Source of the DNA: Chitinophagaceae bacterium
Lineage (GTDB): Bacteria; Bacteroidota; Bacteroidia; Chitinophagales; Chitinophagaceae
NCBI GenBank assembly: GCA_013140985.1
Contig: JABFRU010000017.1
Span: forward strand, 1 to 64,000
DNA: 64,000 bases
Reading direction: 5' to 3'
The translations under genes and the position numbers were made by a program. Shown here piece after piece: positions 50,801 to 60,286 of this stretch. The notes under the pieces are model-generated. The model did not search any database, was not told the DNA's origin, and saw nothing but the letters and a program-made list of their open reading frames with translations. The stretch's first letter is position 1. Each line of letters starts with the position of its first letter.

Positions 50801-53237
50801 AGTAAGAACTTTCTTTAACAGCGGTATTGCTTATTCGGGCAGCAAGGCGCTTACATTAGATATGAGCCGCTATGTTTTGGCTGGTAACACAGATTCGCTG
50901 ACCGGAACATTTAATCTTGGCGCTTTTGGTGCAGCAGATGAGATACGACTTGATTTTCGGTATAAAAATCACAATCAAAAAGTGAATGCGGCTAACCAGG
51001 TATGGATAAGAGGAAGCGATGCCGGCACATGGATTCCAATGTATGACCTGTTTGCCAATCAACTGGCCAATGATGGCTCATATAAATTATCAGGCAGTTT
51101 GGAGTTGAATGATTCATTGACAGCACATGGACAAACGTTTACTTCCAGTTTCCAGGTGAGGTGGGGTCAATGGGGACAATACATGGCAGCAGATAATGAA
51201 AGCGGGGCCGGTTACAGCTTTGATGATATAAGGATCTACCGTGCCGTTGATGATATTCAAATGATAAGTATTGACGATCCGTCTGGCTTATCATGCAGCT
51301 TCGGCAGCGCTGAAGAGGTAACAGTAACGCTTCGCAATACTTCAAATACTTCGATCAATAATATTCCAATTGTATTAAGAGTGGATGGTGTTATCGCAGA
51401 TAGCAAGATCATTACTACCCCTCTTCTTGCCAATAGTTCTGATCAATATACTTTTACTCCCGGGACAGCTAATCTTTCAGCACCCGGCAATCATACTGTC
51501 GAAGTATGGGTGGAGTATGCGACTGATAATGTAAGAACTAATGATACTGCAAGAATAACAGTCAACAGCCTTCCTTTTATCAATACTTTCCCTTACCTGC
51601 AAAATTTTGAAACAAATAATGGTTATTGGTACACTAACCCAACCGGCAGCAGTTGGCAATACGGAGCACCTAATTCACCCAAAGTAAGAAGAGCGGCAAG
51701 TGGAACCAAAGCATGGAAAACAAACCTGACCGGTTATTATGGTGACGGAGAATTATCATACTTGTATTCGCCCTGCTTTGATCTTTCCGGCATGACAACT
51801 CCAACATTGAGTTTCAGTCTTGCATTGGATATGGAAGATTGCGGAGCTGATACATGTGATATAGCCTGGGTGGATTATTCCAATGACGGCGGATCAACCT
51901 GGAACAGGTTAGGAGCTTTTGGGCAAGGCACTAACTGGTACAATAAGAATTATATAAACAATAATGTGTGGAGCCAGCAGGATTATACCCGCTGGCATGT
52001 GGCCACTACGGCACTGCCAACTTCCAATAACAGTAATATCCGTTTCCGGTTTGCGATCAATTCTGATGGCAGTGTAAGAAAAGATGGGATGGGAGTAGAT
52101 GATATTCACATCTATGATAATGTAAATGGGATCTATGATGGTGTCACAATGGGATCGCCGGTAATGCAAACGATTAATGGTGGTGAAGGCTGGGTGAATT
52201 TTATTCAGTCAGGCAAACTGGTCGCCTCTGTTAATTCACCGGTATCAATGGGCAATACTGATGCACAGGCCTATATCAATGCTGGCCCGGTTCGTATCAA
52301 CAGTGATCAATACTATCACGACAGGAACATCACTATCAAACCAGCTACAGTAAATTTATCTGATTCTGCTTTGGTACGTTTTTATTTCCTCGATACAGAA
52401 ACAGAAGCGCTGATCAATGCGACAGGATGCAGCTATTGCTTTAAACCATCCATGGCTTATGAATTAGGGGTAACCAAATACAGCGACCCGGTAGATGCCA
52501 GCGAGAACGGAACACTGGCCGATAATACACCGGGACTTTACCAGTTCATCACATCTGCCAATACAGCAAAAGTTCCTTTTGATAAAGGTTATTATGCTGA
52601 ATTCAAAGTGAAAGATTTTTCAGAGTTCTGGTTGAACAATGGCGGGTTCAATAATGCAACGCCACTTCCATTACAATTACTCAGCTTCACAGCCCGCAAA
52701 CAAAATAATAAAGATGTATTGGCTGAATGGGCAACAACGAATGAGGTCAACGTACATCATTTCGATATTGAATTGGCCAAAGGCAATAGCGCTTACCAGC
52801 AAAACCTCTTTGTAAAAATAGGAGAGGTGAGAGCTACAGGTAACGGCGCAACAGTATCGCATTATACATTTACGGACATTGAGAATAATAAAAACGGCGT
52901 TCGTTATTACCGTTTGAAAATAATTGATAACGATGGCCGCATTACTTATTCTGCTATTCGCCCTGTTATCTTTAGCAATGATGTGGTATGGCAGGTATAT
53001 CCCAACCCGTCAAATGGCTTGTTCAATTTCGTTTACCAGGCCAATGATGGTGAAGCGGTAAACATTAAGGTCTATGATGTTACCGGAAGAGTGGTTAAGC
53101 AACAACAAACTATTGCTACCGGCTTTGAGCAAAAGATCAATATTGATCTGCAAGGATCTTCATTCAGTTCAGGGTTGTATTTGATGGAAGTGTCAGGGGG
53201 GGATAAGAAACAATCTTTCCGTTTGATAAAGCAATAA
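47829..53237 (+). CDS. Large secreted subtilisin-like (S8) peptidase with T9SS sorting tail
   Basis: An 1802-residue exported protein. Signal peptide MKPNPIPLIAAFLLMSFSLAAQ; an inhibitor-like N-terminal part; the S8 domain about 220-530 with the catalytic triad Asp248/249 (GVGDDGD), His276 (HASHVAGTIGG) and Ser445 (NNGTSMAAPGVSGG), and the oxyanion Asn in VFAAGNDGG. C-terminal to it are a P-like beta domain, an FN3 unit (about 735-825), two CARDB-like domains (DLIVSPAASG..., FGSAEEVTVTLRNTS...), a MAM/jelly-roll-like part with YWYTNPTGSSWQYGAP, and at the end a type A T9SS C-terminal domain (VYPNPSNGLFNFVY to SFRLIKQ). It should be secreted by the T9SS and processed by PorU. The ATG at 47829 starts the signal peptide. 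Confidence 0.93.
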   Translation: MKPNPIPLIAAFLLMSFSLAAQESSSYSLLLRSGPFTPEKNITAERLDQFNNKASRLAGKTFAIIQFEQIPSTIQREELSQSGIELLDYIPNNAYTVTISGSLSIDLLTQVKARAVIELLAEQKMQPELAIGIYPSWATKTAGTIDVWISFPKTFSFELVQQELRNKNFGIIADQYKNYSIIAVRIAVHRLSELALLPCIEFVQAAPAEDKVFNYNSMFAARANTLKASLANGGRDLNGQGVVVGVGDDGDIQTHLDFTNRIINRTGEIPRAHASHVAGTIGGAGIIQELFAGYAPKTTLIGQVSSQILAYTPTYVQDHGMVITNNSYGSVVNDCAFNGLYDLTSRILDLQAFDWPELQHVFAAGNDGGRTCPPYAIGFKNVLGGYQSAKNIICVGSTDYKRDLSAFSSKGPVRDGRLKPDIMSMGQFEASTWVNNLYSYNNGTSMAAPGVSGGLALLVQRYRQLYPGNNPKNGLLKALICNGGYDRNNNGPDFSYGFGSMDLLRSLKMMEGVTYFNTSITQGATISQTINIPANTAQLKVLLYWNDPAASVMATKTLVNDLDLQVDSSGTNILPFTLDTLPANVNLPAVRNPDHYNNIEQVVIKNPAAGDYHLKVLGTLIAQNPSQEYFLVYDIIPQGLVLTNPVGGEKLLPNAVLADPFYIQWDSYSDEINTFTLEFSSDNGSNWTTLSNTIPASSRFYTWSVPNTPTDVARIRLTKNNTAYTQTSFPFVISGWPTVSLDPVQCEGYIKINWTAIPGATDYEVMMLQGDEMVPVATTALLTYTFSGLSKDSTYWVTVRPRINSNPGRRAIAISRQPNSGTCAGTISDNDLKVDLIVSPAASGRLLTSTALSNSIPVTIRIKNLDDVVSSGDINVSYSINGGGPVNQTITTPIADIAAGAFIDHTFGNVDLSAAGTYSIQVTATKGSDPVIANNSITKVVKQLINQPINNDSIPWLDNLETATVQTVNTAQMGLTGRDRYDFVNSTADGRVRTFFNSGIAYSGSKALTLDMSRYVLAGNTDSLTGTFNLGAFGAADEIRLDFRYKNHNQKVNAANQVWIRGSDAGTWIPMYDLFANQLANDGSYKLSGSLELNDSLTAHGQTFTSSFQVRWGQWGQYMAADNESGAGYSFDDIRIYRAVDDIQMISIDDPSGLSCSFGSAEEVTVTLRNTSNTSINNIPIVLRVDGVIADSKIITTPLLANSSDQYTFTPGTANLSAPGNHTVEVWVEYATDNVRTNDTARITVNSLPFINTFPYLQNFETNNGYWYTNPTGSSWQYGAPNSPKVRRAASGTKAWKTNLTGYYGDGELSYLYSPCFDLSGMTTPTLSFSLALDMEDCGADTCDIAWVDYSNDGGSTWNRLGAFGQGTNWYNKNYINNNVWSQQDYTRWHVATTALPTSNNSNIRFRFAINSDGSVRKDGMGVDDIHIYDNVNGIYDGVTMGSPVMQTINGGEGWVNFIQSGKLVASVNSPVSMGNTDAQAYINAGPVRINSDQYYHDRNITIKPATVNLSDSALVRFYFLDTETEALINATGCSYCFKPSMAYELGVTKYSDPVDASENGTLADNTPGLYQFITSANTAKVPFDKGYYAEFKVKDFSEFWLNNGGFNNATPLPLQLLSFTARKQNNKDVLAEWATTNEVNVHHFDIELAKGNSAYQQNLFVKIGEVRATGNGATVSHYTFTDIENNKNGVRYYRLKIIDNDGRITYSAIRPVIFSNDVVWQVYPNPSNGLFNFVYQANDGEAVNIKVYDVTGRVVKQQQTIATGFEQKINIDLQGSSFSSGLYLMEVSGGDKKQSFRLIKQ

Positions 53238-53238
53238 G

Positions 53239-53394
53239 ATGATGCCTGATAAATTTTATTTCTTACATGGTGGCATGGGAGAGTTGTTGCTTTTTGTGGG
53301 TCTCCCGATTCTTCTTATTATTGGATTCATATCATTTACAGGGTATCATATATCCAATGCGAGGAAACAAAAGAAGAACAAAACAAACAAATAA
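53239..53394 (+). CDS. Small single-pass membrane protein (51 residues)
   Basis: A short ORF beginning ATGATG one base after the S8 peptidase stop. It encodes MMPDKFYFLHGGMGELLL and one hydrophobic helix (about residues 15-37, LLLFVGLPILLIIGFISF), then a very basic tail (ARKQKKNKTNK). This positive-inside arrangement fits a type III or N-out membrane protein. The tight spacing suggests translation coupled to the S8 gene. No family is recognised; such tiny basic-tail membrane proteins are common in the phylum. Confidence 0.6.
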   Translation: MMPDKFYFLHGGMGELLLFVGLPILLIIGFISFTGYHISNARKQKKNKTNK

Positions 53395-53424
53395 AAAAAC
53401 CGCCCCGGTACTTGACCGGGACGG
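53393..53424 (-). terminator. Terminator of the 67-residue protein gene
   Basis: CCG-C-CCCGGT, loop ACTTG, ACCGGG-A-CGG (one mismatch), 25 bases after the stop codon, followed on the minus strand by seven T. It lies just after the stop of the plus-strand small membrane protein gene too. Confidence 0.75.
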
Positions 53425-53448
53425 CTATATCATTTGCATTATTTCTTT

Positions 53449-53652
53449 TTACCAGCCCTGTTTGGCTATACCAGCCTTAATAGCGGCCATAGCTTTTTCT
53501 TCGTTCATCAGGGTAGTTAACTTATTTCCTTTGCCGTCATGGCCCTGGGCCATATAAGCGCCTTTAGCTGTTTTAGTAATAACAGCATCCAGCATTTCAA
53601 CCCCTTTCTCTTTCGTTTTTACGTTGTAAGCTGTAATTTTTACGTCTGACAT
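53449..53652 (-). CDS. Small conserved-looking soluble protein of unknown function
   Basis: A 67-residue ORF, MSDVKITAYNVKTKEKGVEM..., with a strand-helix pattern and the segment AKGAYMAQGHDGKGNKLTTLM. It is rich in Lys, Ala and Gly. It stands alone, with a perfect -7 box (TATTTTTG on the minus strand at 53682-53689) upstream and a terminator downstream, which supports it being a real, independently expressed gene. No family is recognised. Confidence 0.65.
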   Translation of the reverse strand: MSDVKITAYNVKTKEKGVEMLDAVITKTAKGAYMAQGHDGKGNKLTTLMNEEKAMAAIKAGIAKQGW

Positions 53653-53732
53653 GGTCTTTAGGTTTTTGAGTTAGTAATAGCCAAAAATACCGGTTTTAGG
53701 CGGGAGGGGCTGTGAAAATTTCAAACAGCATT

Positions 53733-53757
53733 AAAAAAGCCCCAAATTGATGGGGCT
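53733..53757 (-). terminator. Terminator of gyrB
   Basis: AGCCCCA, loop AATTGA, TGGGGCT, followed on the minus strand by six T, 28 bases after the gyrB stop codon. Confidence 0.9.
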
Positions 53758-53784
53758 AAATCATTTATTTTAAGGAGGTTATAT

Positions 53785-55806
<2,022 letters not shown>

Positions 55807-55809
55807 TCA

Positions 55810-55817
55810 CAAATGTA
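55810..55817 (-). promoter_or_regulatory. Candidate -7 box of the gyrB promoter
   Basis: The minus strand reads TACATTTG, an exact TAnnTTTG match, giving a leader of about 40 bases. No clear -33 element is seen 17-23 bases upstream. Confidence 0.4.
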
Positions 55818-55918
55818 CAGAAATAAGGTGGGCCGGCATGGATTTTTACCCCCTTTTTTAAGCCTTATTTCGGTCATTTTTTCTCAATGAAAAATGAATT
55901 TTTTAAGAGGCTAAGGGA

Positions 55919-57298
55919 TTAAAAAAGATCCTGCCCCGGTTGCCACTCTTTTTCCTCTTCATAAGAGAGATAACTAAAGGCACTGAAATGAAAAGCGGGA
56001 TAAATAAGAACAAGTTGTACCGTATTCATTAAAAGCAGCGGGAATAGCAGGTATATATCCGAACTGGCCTCGTTGAGGAATATCAGCAGCAGTATCAATA
56101 CAACAAGGAACAGGTTCAAATAAAGGTTCACATAATAGCCGGTACGGGACCTTACAAGCCATACAAATAAACCTATTGATACGAGAGTAGAAATAATGAA
56201 CTCTGCAGGTAAGTTGTAGGTAAATGCAAGGCTGAAGCGAAGCACCATGAGGATGATAAACACCACGATGATACCATCCGGCTTACTTGCCGCAAAACTT
56301 TGTATGCTCCTTTCCCGTTCAGCAAAATTTTCCTGCTTGCGACTTTCGGCCAGCATGACCAGCCATGCAAAAAAACCAATGACGGGTAAAAGAAGGAACC
56401 AATAAAGAAAACGGGATGTAAAATTATAAGTGGCAAAATACTCGAGCATGAATTTGCGCAAGTACCAGGCTATTGCAAGCATGGTGAAAATGAGAAAGAA
56501 CAGGGTAAGGAAATATTGCAGTTTTATTCCGGCGTTGCCTGAACCATACCTGTCCCCTAAAAACTCATCATAATTCTTCAGATAACTGATACAACCCAAC
56601 AGGCAAAAATAGATGCCGCATTTAAGTACCCAAAACAGGACGGTCGCATTTACTTTACTGTATTCATTTCCCGGATTTATAATATGCAAACTCCATCCTC
56701 TGTTCCTATTTTCTCCAAAGTTGAGCAGTTCGCAAAATGCTACCAAAGAAATTACAGAGACAATAATTGATACTAATACGTTAAATATGTATGATGGTAT
56801 ATTCAACCCCATACGAAAAACTTCATCCAGGAAATTAAACCCTTCTGCAGACCGGTATGTTGTATTATAGCTTAATTGTAATATCAACAGAACAAAAAGA
56901 ATAAGGGGTAGCTTTTTTGCCGGTGTTTTGGCTATTATAAAAAAAACTATGCTCGGTAGTAAATAGGCTATTCGTATAAAAAGAAAATACAGGTTATCAG
57001 TTATGTTTACCTGTATTTTTTCTTCTTCAAATAGAAAATATTGCAGCGTCTGGATAATTACAAAAGCGATAAGACCTCCAATCGCTGCTGTCCATTTTTT
57101 AGTAGCCACTCCTAATGTTATATAGAATACGATAGCAGAAACAGAATATACTGCATACACCCATGCCATATTTTCGGAATAAAAAGCGAGATCATCCCGA
57201 AAAATTTGTTCTACTACGATCTCTACTGCAACCGCACTGAGAAACGTAATAAGAAAGATAATCCCCAATTGCCGCAGATAACCTTTATTATTTTCCAT
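55919..57298 (-). CDS. Polytopic membrane protein of unknown function
   Basis: A 459-residue protein with about twelve hydrophobic segments spread over its length and short charged connecting loops (for example KTPAKK, ESRKQENFAERERSIQ). The ends are cytoplasmic by the positive-inside rule. No signal for a transporter, O-antigen ligase or flippase family was recognised, though the general appearance (long run of helices with aromatic residues) resembles membrane proteins of the cell surface. It lies 28 bases downstream of lpxC-fabZ on the same strand, so a part in lipopolysaccharide or envelope work is conceivable only on the basis of position. Confidence 0.75.
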   Translation of the reverse strand: MENNKGYLRQLGIIFLITFLSAVAVEIVVEQIFRDDLAFYSENMAWVYAVYSVSAIVFYITLGVATKKWTAAIGGLIAFVIIQTLQYFLFEEEKIQVNITDNLYFLFIRIAYLLPSIVFFIIAKTPAKKLPLILFVLLILQLSYNTTYRSAEGFNFLDEVFRMGLNIPSYIFNVLVSIIVSVISLVAFCELLNFGENRNRGWSLHIINPGNEYSKVNATVLFWVLKCGIYFCLLGCISYLKNYDEFLGDRYGSGNAGIKLQYFLTLFFLIFTMLAIAWYLRKFMLEYFATYNFTSRFLYWFLLLPVIGFFAWLVMLAESRKQENFAERERSIQSFAASKPDGIIVVFIILMVLRFSLAFTYNLPAEFIISTLVSIGLFVWLVRSRTGYYVNLYLNLFLVVLILLLIFLNEASSDIYLLFPLLLMNTVQLVLIYPAFHFSAFSYLSYEEEKEWQPGQDLF

Positions 57299-57326
57299 GA
57301 AAAGGCAAGACAGTTAAGAGTAGTAT

Positions 57327-58730
57327 TTATTTTTTTATGATTTGTGCTACGAGGTCGCCTTCAGCGCAAACTTTATTGCCGACATAAGCAGTGCCCTTCA
57401 TTTCACAAATTCCCCTGCGGATAGGCGCTGAAAGCTCCATTTTCAGAATAAGCGTATCGCCCGGCCTTACCATGTTCTTGAATTTACAATTATCTATTTT
57501 GATAAAGTAAGTATCATATTGCCCGCCACCACTGAGGTTGATGGCAAGGATACCTCCGCATTGTGCCAGCGCTTCTATCTGGAGCACACCGGGCATTACC
57601 GGGTTACCGGGAAAATGTCCCTGGAAGAACCATTCGTTATATGTAACATTCTTGATGCCGATGATATGTGTGTCGGTCAGTTCAATGATCTTATCTACTA
57701 ATGCAAAAGGATAACGATGCGGTAGTGTTTTTTCAATATACTGCTGATCATACACCGGAGGTTGGTTAGGATTATAAACCGGGATGCCTTTGGTATGTTT
57801 ATTCTTTTTGATGTATTGCTTTATTTTTTTTGCAAACTCAACATTGGTACTATGACCGGGACGGTTGGCAATGATACGGCTTTTAATAGGGGAACCCACC
57901 AGGGCCAGGTCACCGATCACATCCAGCAGTTTATGTCTTGCCGGTTCATTGGGAAAACGCAGTTCAAGGTTATTCAAATAGCCTTCGCTTTTTACTTCGA
58001 TCTTATCTTTGCGGAAGATCTTTGTCAGTCTCTCCATTTCTTTATCATCAACCGGCTTGTCAACAATAACAATAGCATTATTGATATCACCGCCTTTGAT
58101 CAGGTTGTTATCCAGTAACATTTCCAGTTCATGTAAAAAACAAAAAGTGCGGCAGGGTGCGATCTCTTCTTTAAAATCCCGGATATGTTTAAGCCCCGCA
58201 TGTTGTGTTCCTAATACCGGCGAATTAAAATCAATTAATGTGGTGACCTGGTATTCCATTGATGGCATGGCTACCATTTCCACTCTTTTGGTCTCATCAT
58301 AGTGATAAATATTCTCATCAATGCTGTACCAGACTTTTGCAGCATCCTGTTCCACCACTCCCGATTCTTCAATGATCTCTACAAAAGGTTCTGAACTGCC
58401 GTCCATGATCGGCATTTCGGGGCCATTGATCTCGATAAGACAATTGTCAACCCCCATTCCAACCAGCGCTGCCAATACATGTTCTACTGTGCTTACTTTG
58501 GCGCCATTATTTTCTAATGTTGTACCCCGGCTTACATCCGTTACAAGATCACAATCTGCTTTGATGATCGGCTGATTAGGCAGGTCAATTCTCTGGAACT
58601 GAAAGCCAAAACCGGAAGCGGCCGGCTTTAATGTAAGGTCAGCCATTACACCAGTATGCAAACCAGTACCTGAAATGCTGACAGCGGTTTTCAGTGTATG
58701 TTGTTTATCCGGATTGAAATTTGGAGCCAT
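57327..58730 (-). CDS. lpxC/fabZ: Bifunctional UDP-3-O-acyl-GlcNAc deacetylase / 3-hydroxyacyl-ACP dehydratase
   Basis: A fused 467-residue enzyme. Residues 1-300 are LpxC, the committed deacetylase of lipid A synthesis, with VSTVEHVLAALVGM (zinc His) and FPNEPARHKLLDVIGDLAL (zinc His and Asp) and NRPGHSTNVEFA. Residues about 325-467 are FabZ, with LPHRYPFALVDKI and NEWFFQGHFPGNPVMPGVLQIEALAQ (catalytic His and Glu). The fusion is standard in Bacteroidota and ties the supply of hydroxyacyl chains for lipid A to fatty acid elongation. lpxD lies in the same region, 2.5 kb away, separated by the four-helix-bundle element and two other genes. Confidence 0.96.
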   Translation of the reverse strand: MAPNFNPDKQHTLKTAVSISGTGLHTGVMADLTLKPAASGFGFQFQRIDLPNQPIIKADCDLVTDVSRGTTLENNGAKVSTVEHVLAALVGMGVDNCLIEINGPEMPIMDGSSEPFVEIIEESGVVEQDAAKVWYSIDENIYHYDETKRVEMVAMPSMEYQVTTLIDFNSPVLGTQHAGLKHIRDFKEEIAPCRTFCFLHELEMLLDNNLIKGGDINNAIVIVDKPVDDKEMERLTKIFRKDKIEVKSEGYLNNLELRFPNEPARHKLLDVIGDLALVGSPIKSRIIANRPGHSTNVEFAKKIKQYIKKNKHTKGIPVYNPNQPPVYDQQYIEKTLPHRYPFALVDKIIELTDTHIIGIKNVTYNEWFFQGHFPGNPVMPGVLQIEALAQCGGILAINLSGGGQYDTYFIKIDNCKFKNMVRPGDTLILKMELSAPIRRGICEMKGTAYVGNKVCAEGDLVAQIIKK

Positions 58731-58795
58731 GCAGTTTTATTAAGACGGGCAAAGATAGCTATTACGAAACATTCTTAACCGGGGTGGTCTTGTTG

Positions 58796-58831
58796 GTTTA
58801 AAGGTTTAATAGTTTAAGGGTTTAAAGGTTT
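58796..58831 (+). repeat. Left 36-bp inverted repeat framing the four-helix-bundle gene
   Basis: It begins GTTTAAAGGTTTAATAGTTT and continues AAGGGTTTAAAGGTTT. It matches the right repeat (59321-59356, opposite strand) at 35 of 36 positions. Inside, a 7-8-base unit of the form (A/G)GTTTAA(A/T) recurs four or five times. It lies 65 bases upstream of the lpxC-fabZ start. Confidence 0.9.
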
Positions 58832-58896
58832 GAGAGCTCAAAGGTTAAAAAACGTTTTGAAAAAGTTTTTTCCCCATGGTATGTCCTTTAAGATTT

Positions 58897-59292
58897 ATGA
58901 AAATTGGGGGAATGGCAAGTATTGAAAAATTTGAAGAGATCGCTTCCTGGCGGGAAGCAAGAGAACTTAATAAAGTGATAGGCAACCTGATTGATATCGG
59001 AAGATTTAAAAGAAGCTATCGGCTGATCAATCAGCTTGAAGGTTCAGCAGGTTCGATAATGGATAATATAGCTGAAGGCTTTGAACGTGGAGGAAATAAT
59101 GAGTTTAAACAGTTCCTGTATATAGCAAAAGGTTCCTGCGGGGAACTGAGATCACAATTGTACAGAGCCGTTGATAGGAATTATATAACACTGGAGGAAT
59201 TTGAAAAGTATTTCAATCATGCAAAGAGGATAAGCGGCACGTTACAAAACGTTTATAAACTACCTGGAAAATTCCGAAATAAAAGGGATTAA
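58897..59292 (+). CDS. Four-helix-bundle protein (23S rRNA intervening-sequence protein family)
   Basis: A 131-residue protein with MASIEKFEEIASWREARELN, SYRLINQLEGSAGSIMDNIAEGFERG, NEFKQFLYIAKGSCGELRSQL and a final helix YITLEEFEKYFNHAKRISGTL, the layout of the TIGR02436/IVP four-helix-bundle family. Relatives are encoded inside intervening sequences of 23S rRNA genes and as Avd accessory proteins of diversity-generating retroelements; here no rRNA or reverse transcriptase is near. The start is 58897 (MKIGGMAS); 58912 (MASIEKF) or 58876 are also possible. It is the only gene between the 36-bp inverted repeats and lies on the opposite strand to all neighbours. The biochemical role is not known. 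Confidence 0.88.
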   Translation: MKIGGMASIEKFEEIASWREARELNKVIGNLIDIGRFKRSYRLINQLEGSAGSIMDNIAEGFERGGNNEFKQFLYIAKGSCGELRSQLYRAVDRNYITLEEFEKYFNHAKRISGTLQNVYKLPGKFRNKRD

Positions 59293-59320
59293 ATACAAGA
59301 AGAAAAATTCGAAATAGAGA

Positions 59321-59356
59321 AAACTTTTAAACCCTTAAACTATTAAACCTTTAAAC
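59321..59356 (-). repeat. Right 36-bp inverted repeat framing the four-helix-bundle gene
   Basis: Read on the minus strand it begins GTTTAAAGGTTTAATAGTTT, identical to the left copy except for one base near its inner end. It ends three bases from the stop codon of the glycosyltransferase gene (59360). The whole element, 58796-59356, is 561 bp. Confidence 0.9.
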
Positions 59357-59359
59357 ATT

Positions 59360-60235
59360 TTAAACCTTGGTGTAATTCCGAAACCGGAACAATCTCTTTC
59401 CCGTTAATCGCTCTAACCGGTACAATATCTTATCCTTCAGGGAAAATTTCTTCTTGCTGACATCAAGATCAAGATGCCAGTTCTTTTCTACAATTCTTTT
59501 TTGCATCACTGCCGGGTGCTGTCCTTTAAAAAGTGAGACGGAATCAACATTTTTAAAAAAATCAAACTGGTCTTTTTCACTAAGAGCCGGTGCATTATAA
59601 CCTTCGCCATTCCACAAGCCGTAAAAATTGCTCAGCTTTTCCAGCTGCTTATGCGGGTGCCGCACCCATCCATAATGATAGATGGAAGCATGTGCATGCT
59701 TAACAAATAATTTTCTGTCTTTACCGGTACGGAAGCCTTGCCCGTCACGATAAGAGTAAAATTCTTTATTGTTCTTTATCATTCTGATCTCGTAAGCATA
59801 CCAGCGGCGGGAGTCGCCGATATAATCATAGGTGCCGTAGAAATGTTTGTATTCAAATATCAACCCTTCCACCTTTTTATGGTGAAGATGTTGCTGCGCT
59901 GCTTTCACAATTTTAGGCAGATCTTTTTCATGCACTACTTCATCGGCCTGTAAATAAAAGGCCCAATCGGCATCAGGACTTATTTGAGCAAAGACTTTAT
60001 CAGTTTCTACCGCCAGCACTTTACCGCCTTCTTTCAATGAATCATCCCAAACAGAATGGACAATTTTTATTTTAGGAGAATTAATGGATTGAATTAACTC
60101 TAATGTCCCATCATCACAATTCCCAACACTTACAATAAATTCATCAACGATAGGAAGAATAGAATTAATAGATTCAATAACCGGGTAATCGAATTTAACA
60201 GCATTGCGGACAAAAGTGAAGCCGGAGATTTTCAT
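59360..60235 (-). CDS. Family 2-like glycosyltransferase
   Basis: A 291-residue cytoplasmic glycosyltransferase with a GT-A fold. The N-terminal part FTFVRNAVKFDYPVIESI, then VDEFIVSVGNCDDGTLELI (nucleotide-binding region) and the metal motif in WAFYLQADEVVHEKDLP (DxD-like, QADE). The second half is rich in aromatic and His residues (HKHAHASIYHYGWVRHP in outline) and ends RLTGKRLFRFRNYTKV. It likely adds a sugar to a surface glycan or lipid A core; the sugar is unknown. The end lies against the right inverted repeat, so the element's insertion may have set or changed the last codons. Confidence 0.85.
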   Translation of the reverse strand: MKISGFTFVRNAVKFDYPVIESINSILPIVDEFIVSVGNCDDGTLELIQSINSPKIKIVHSVWDDSLKEGGKVLAVETDKVFAQISPDADWAFYLQADEVVHEKDLPKIVKAAQQHLHHKKVEGLIFEYKHFYGTYDYIGDSRRWYAYEIRMIKNNKEFYSYRDGQGFRTGKDRKLFVKHAHASIYHYGWVRHPHKQLEKLSNFYGLWNGEGYNAPALSEKDQFDFFKNVDSVSLFKGQHPAVMQKRIVEKNWHLDLDVSKKKFSLKDKILYRLERLTGKRLFRFRNYTKV

Positions 60236-60286
60236 AATTGGAATTGCAAAAATAGTATTTGCTTACTATCAGAAGCTGCCGGTTTT

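Noticed and set aside
58796-59356. CRISPR array or diversity-generating retroelement
   Set aside because: There are only two long repeats and they are inverted, with no spacers, no Cas genes, and no reverse transcriptase or template/variable repeat pair.
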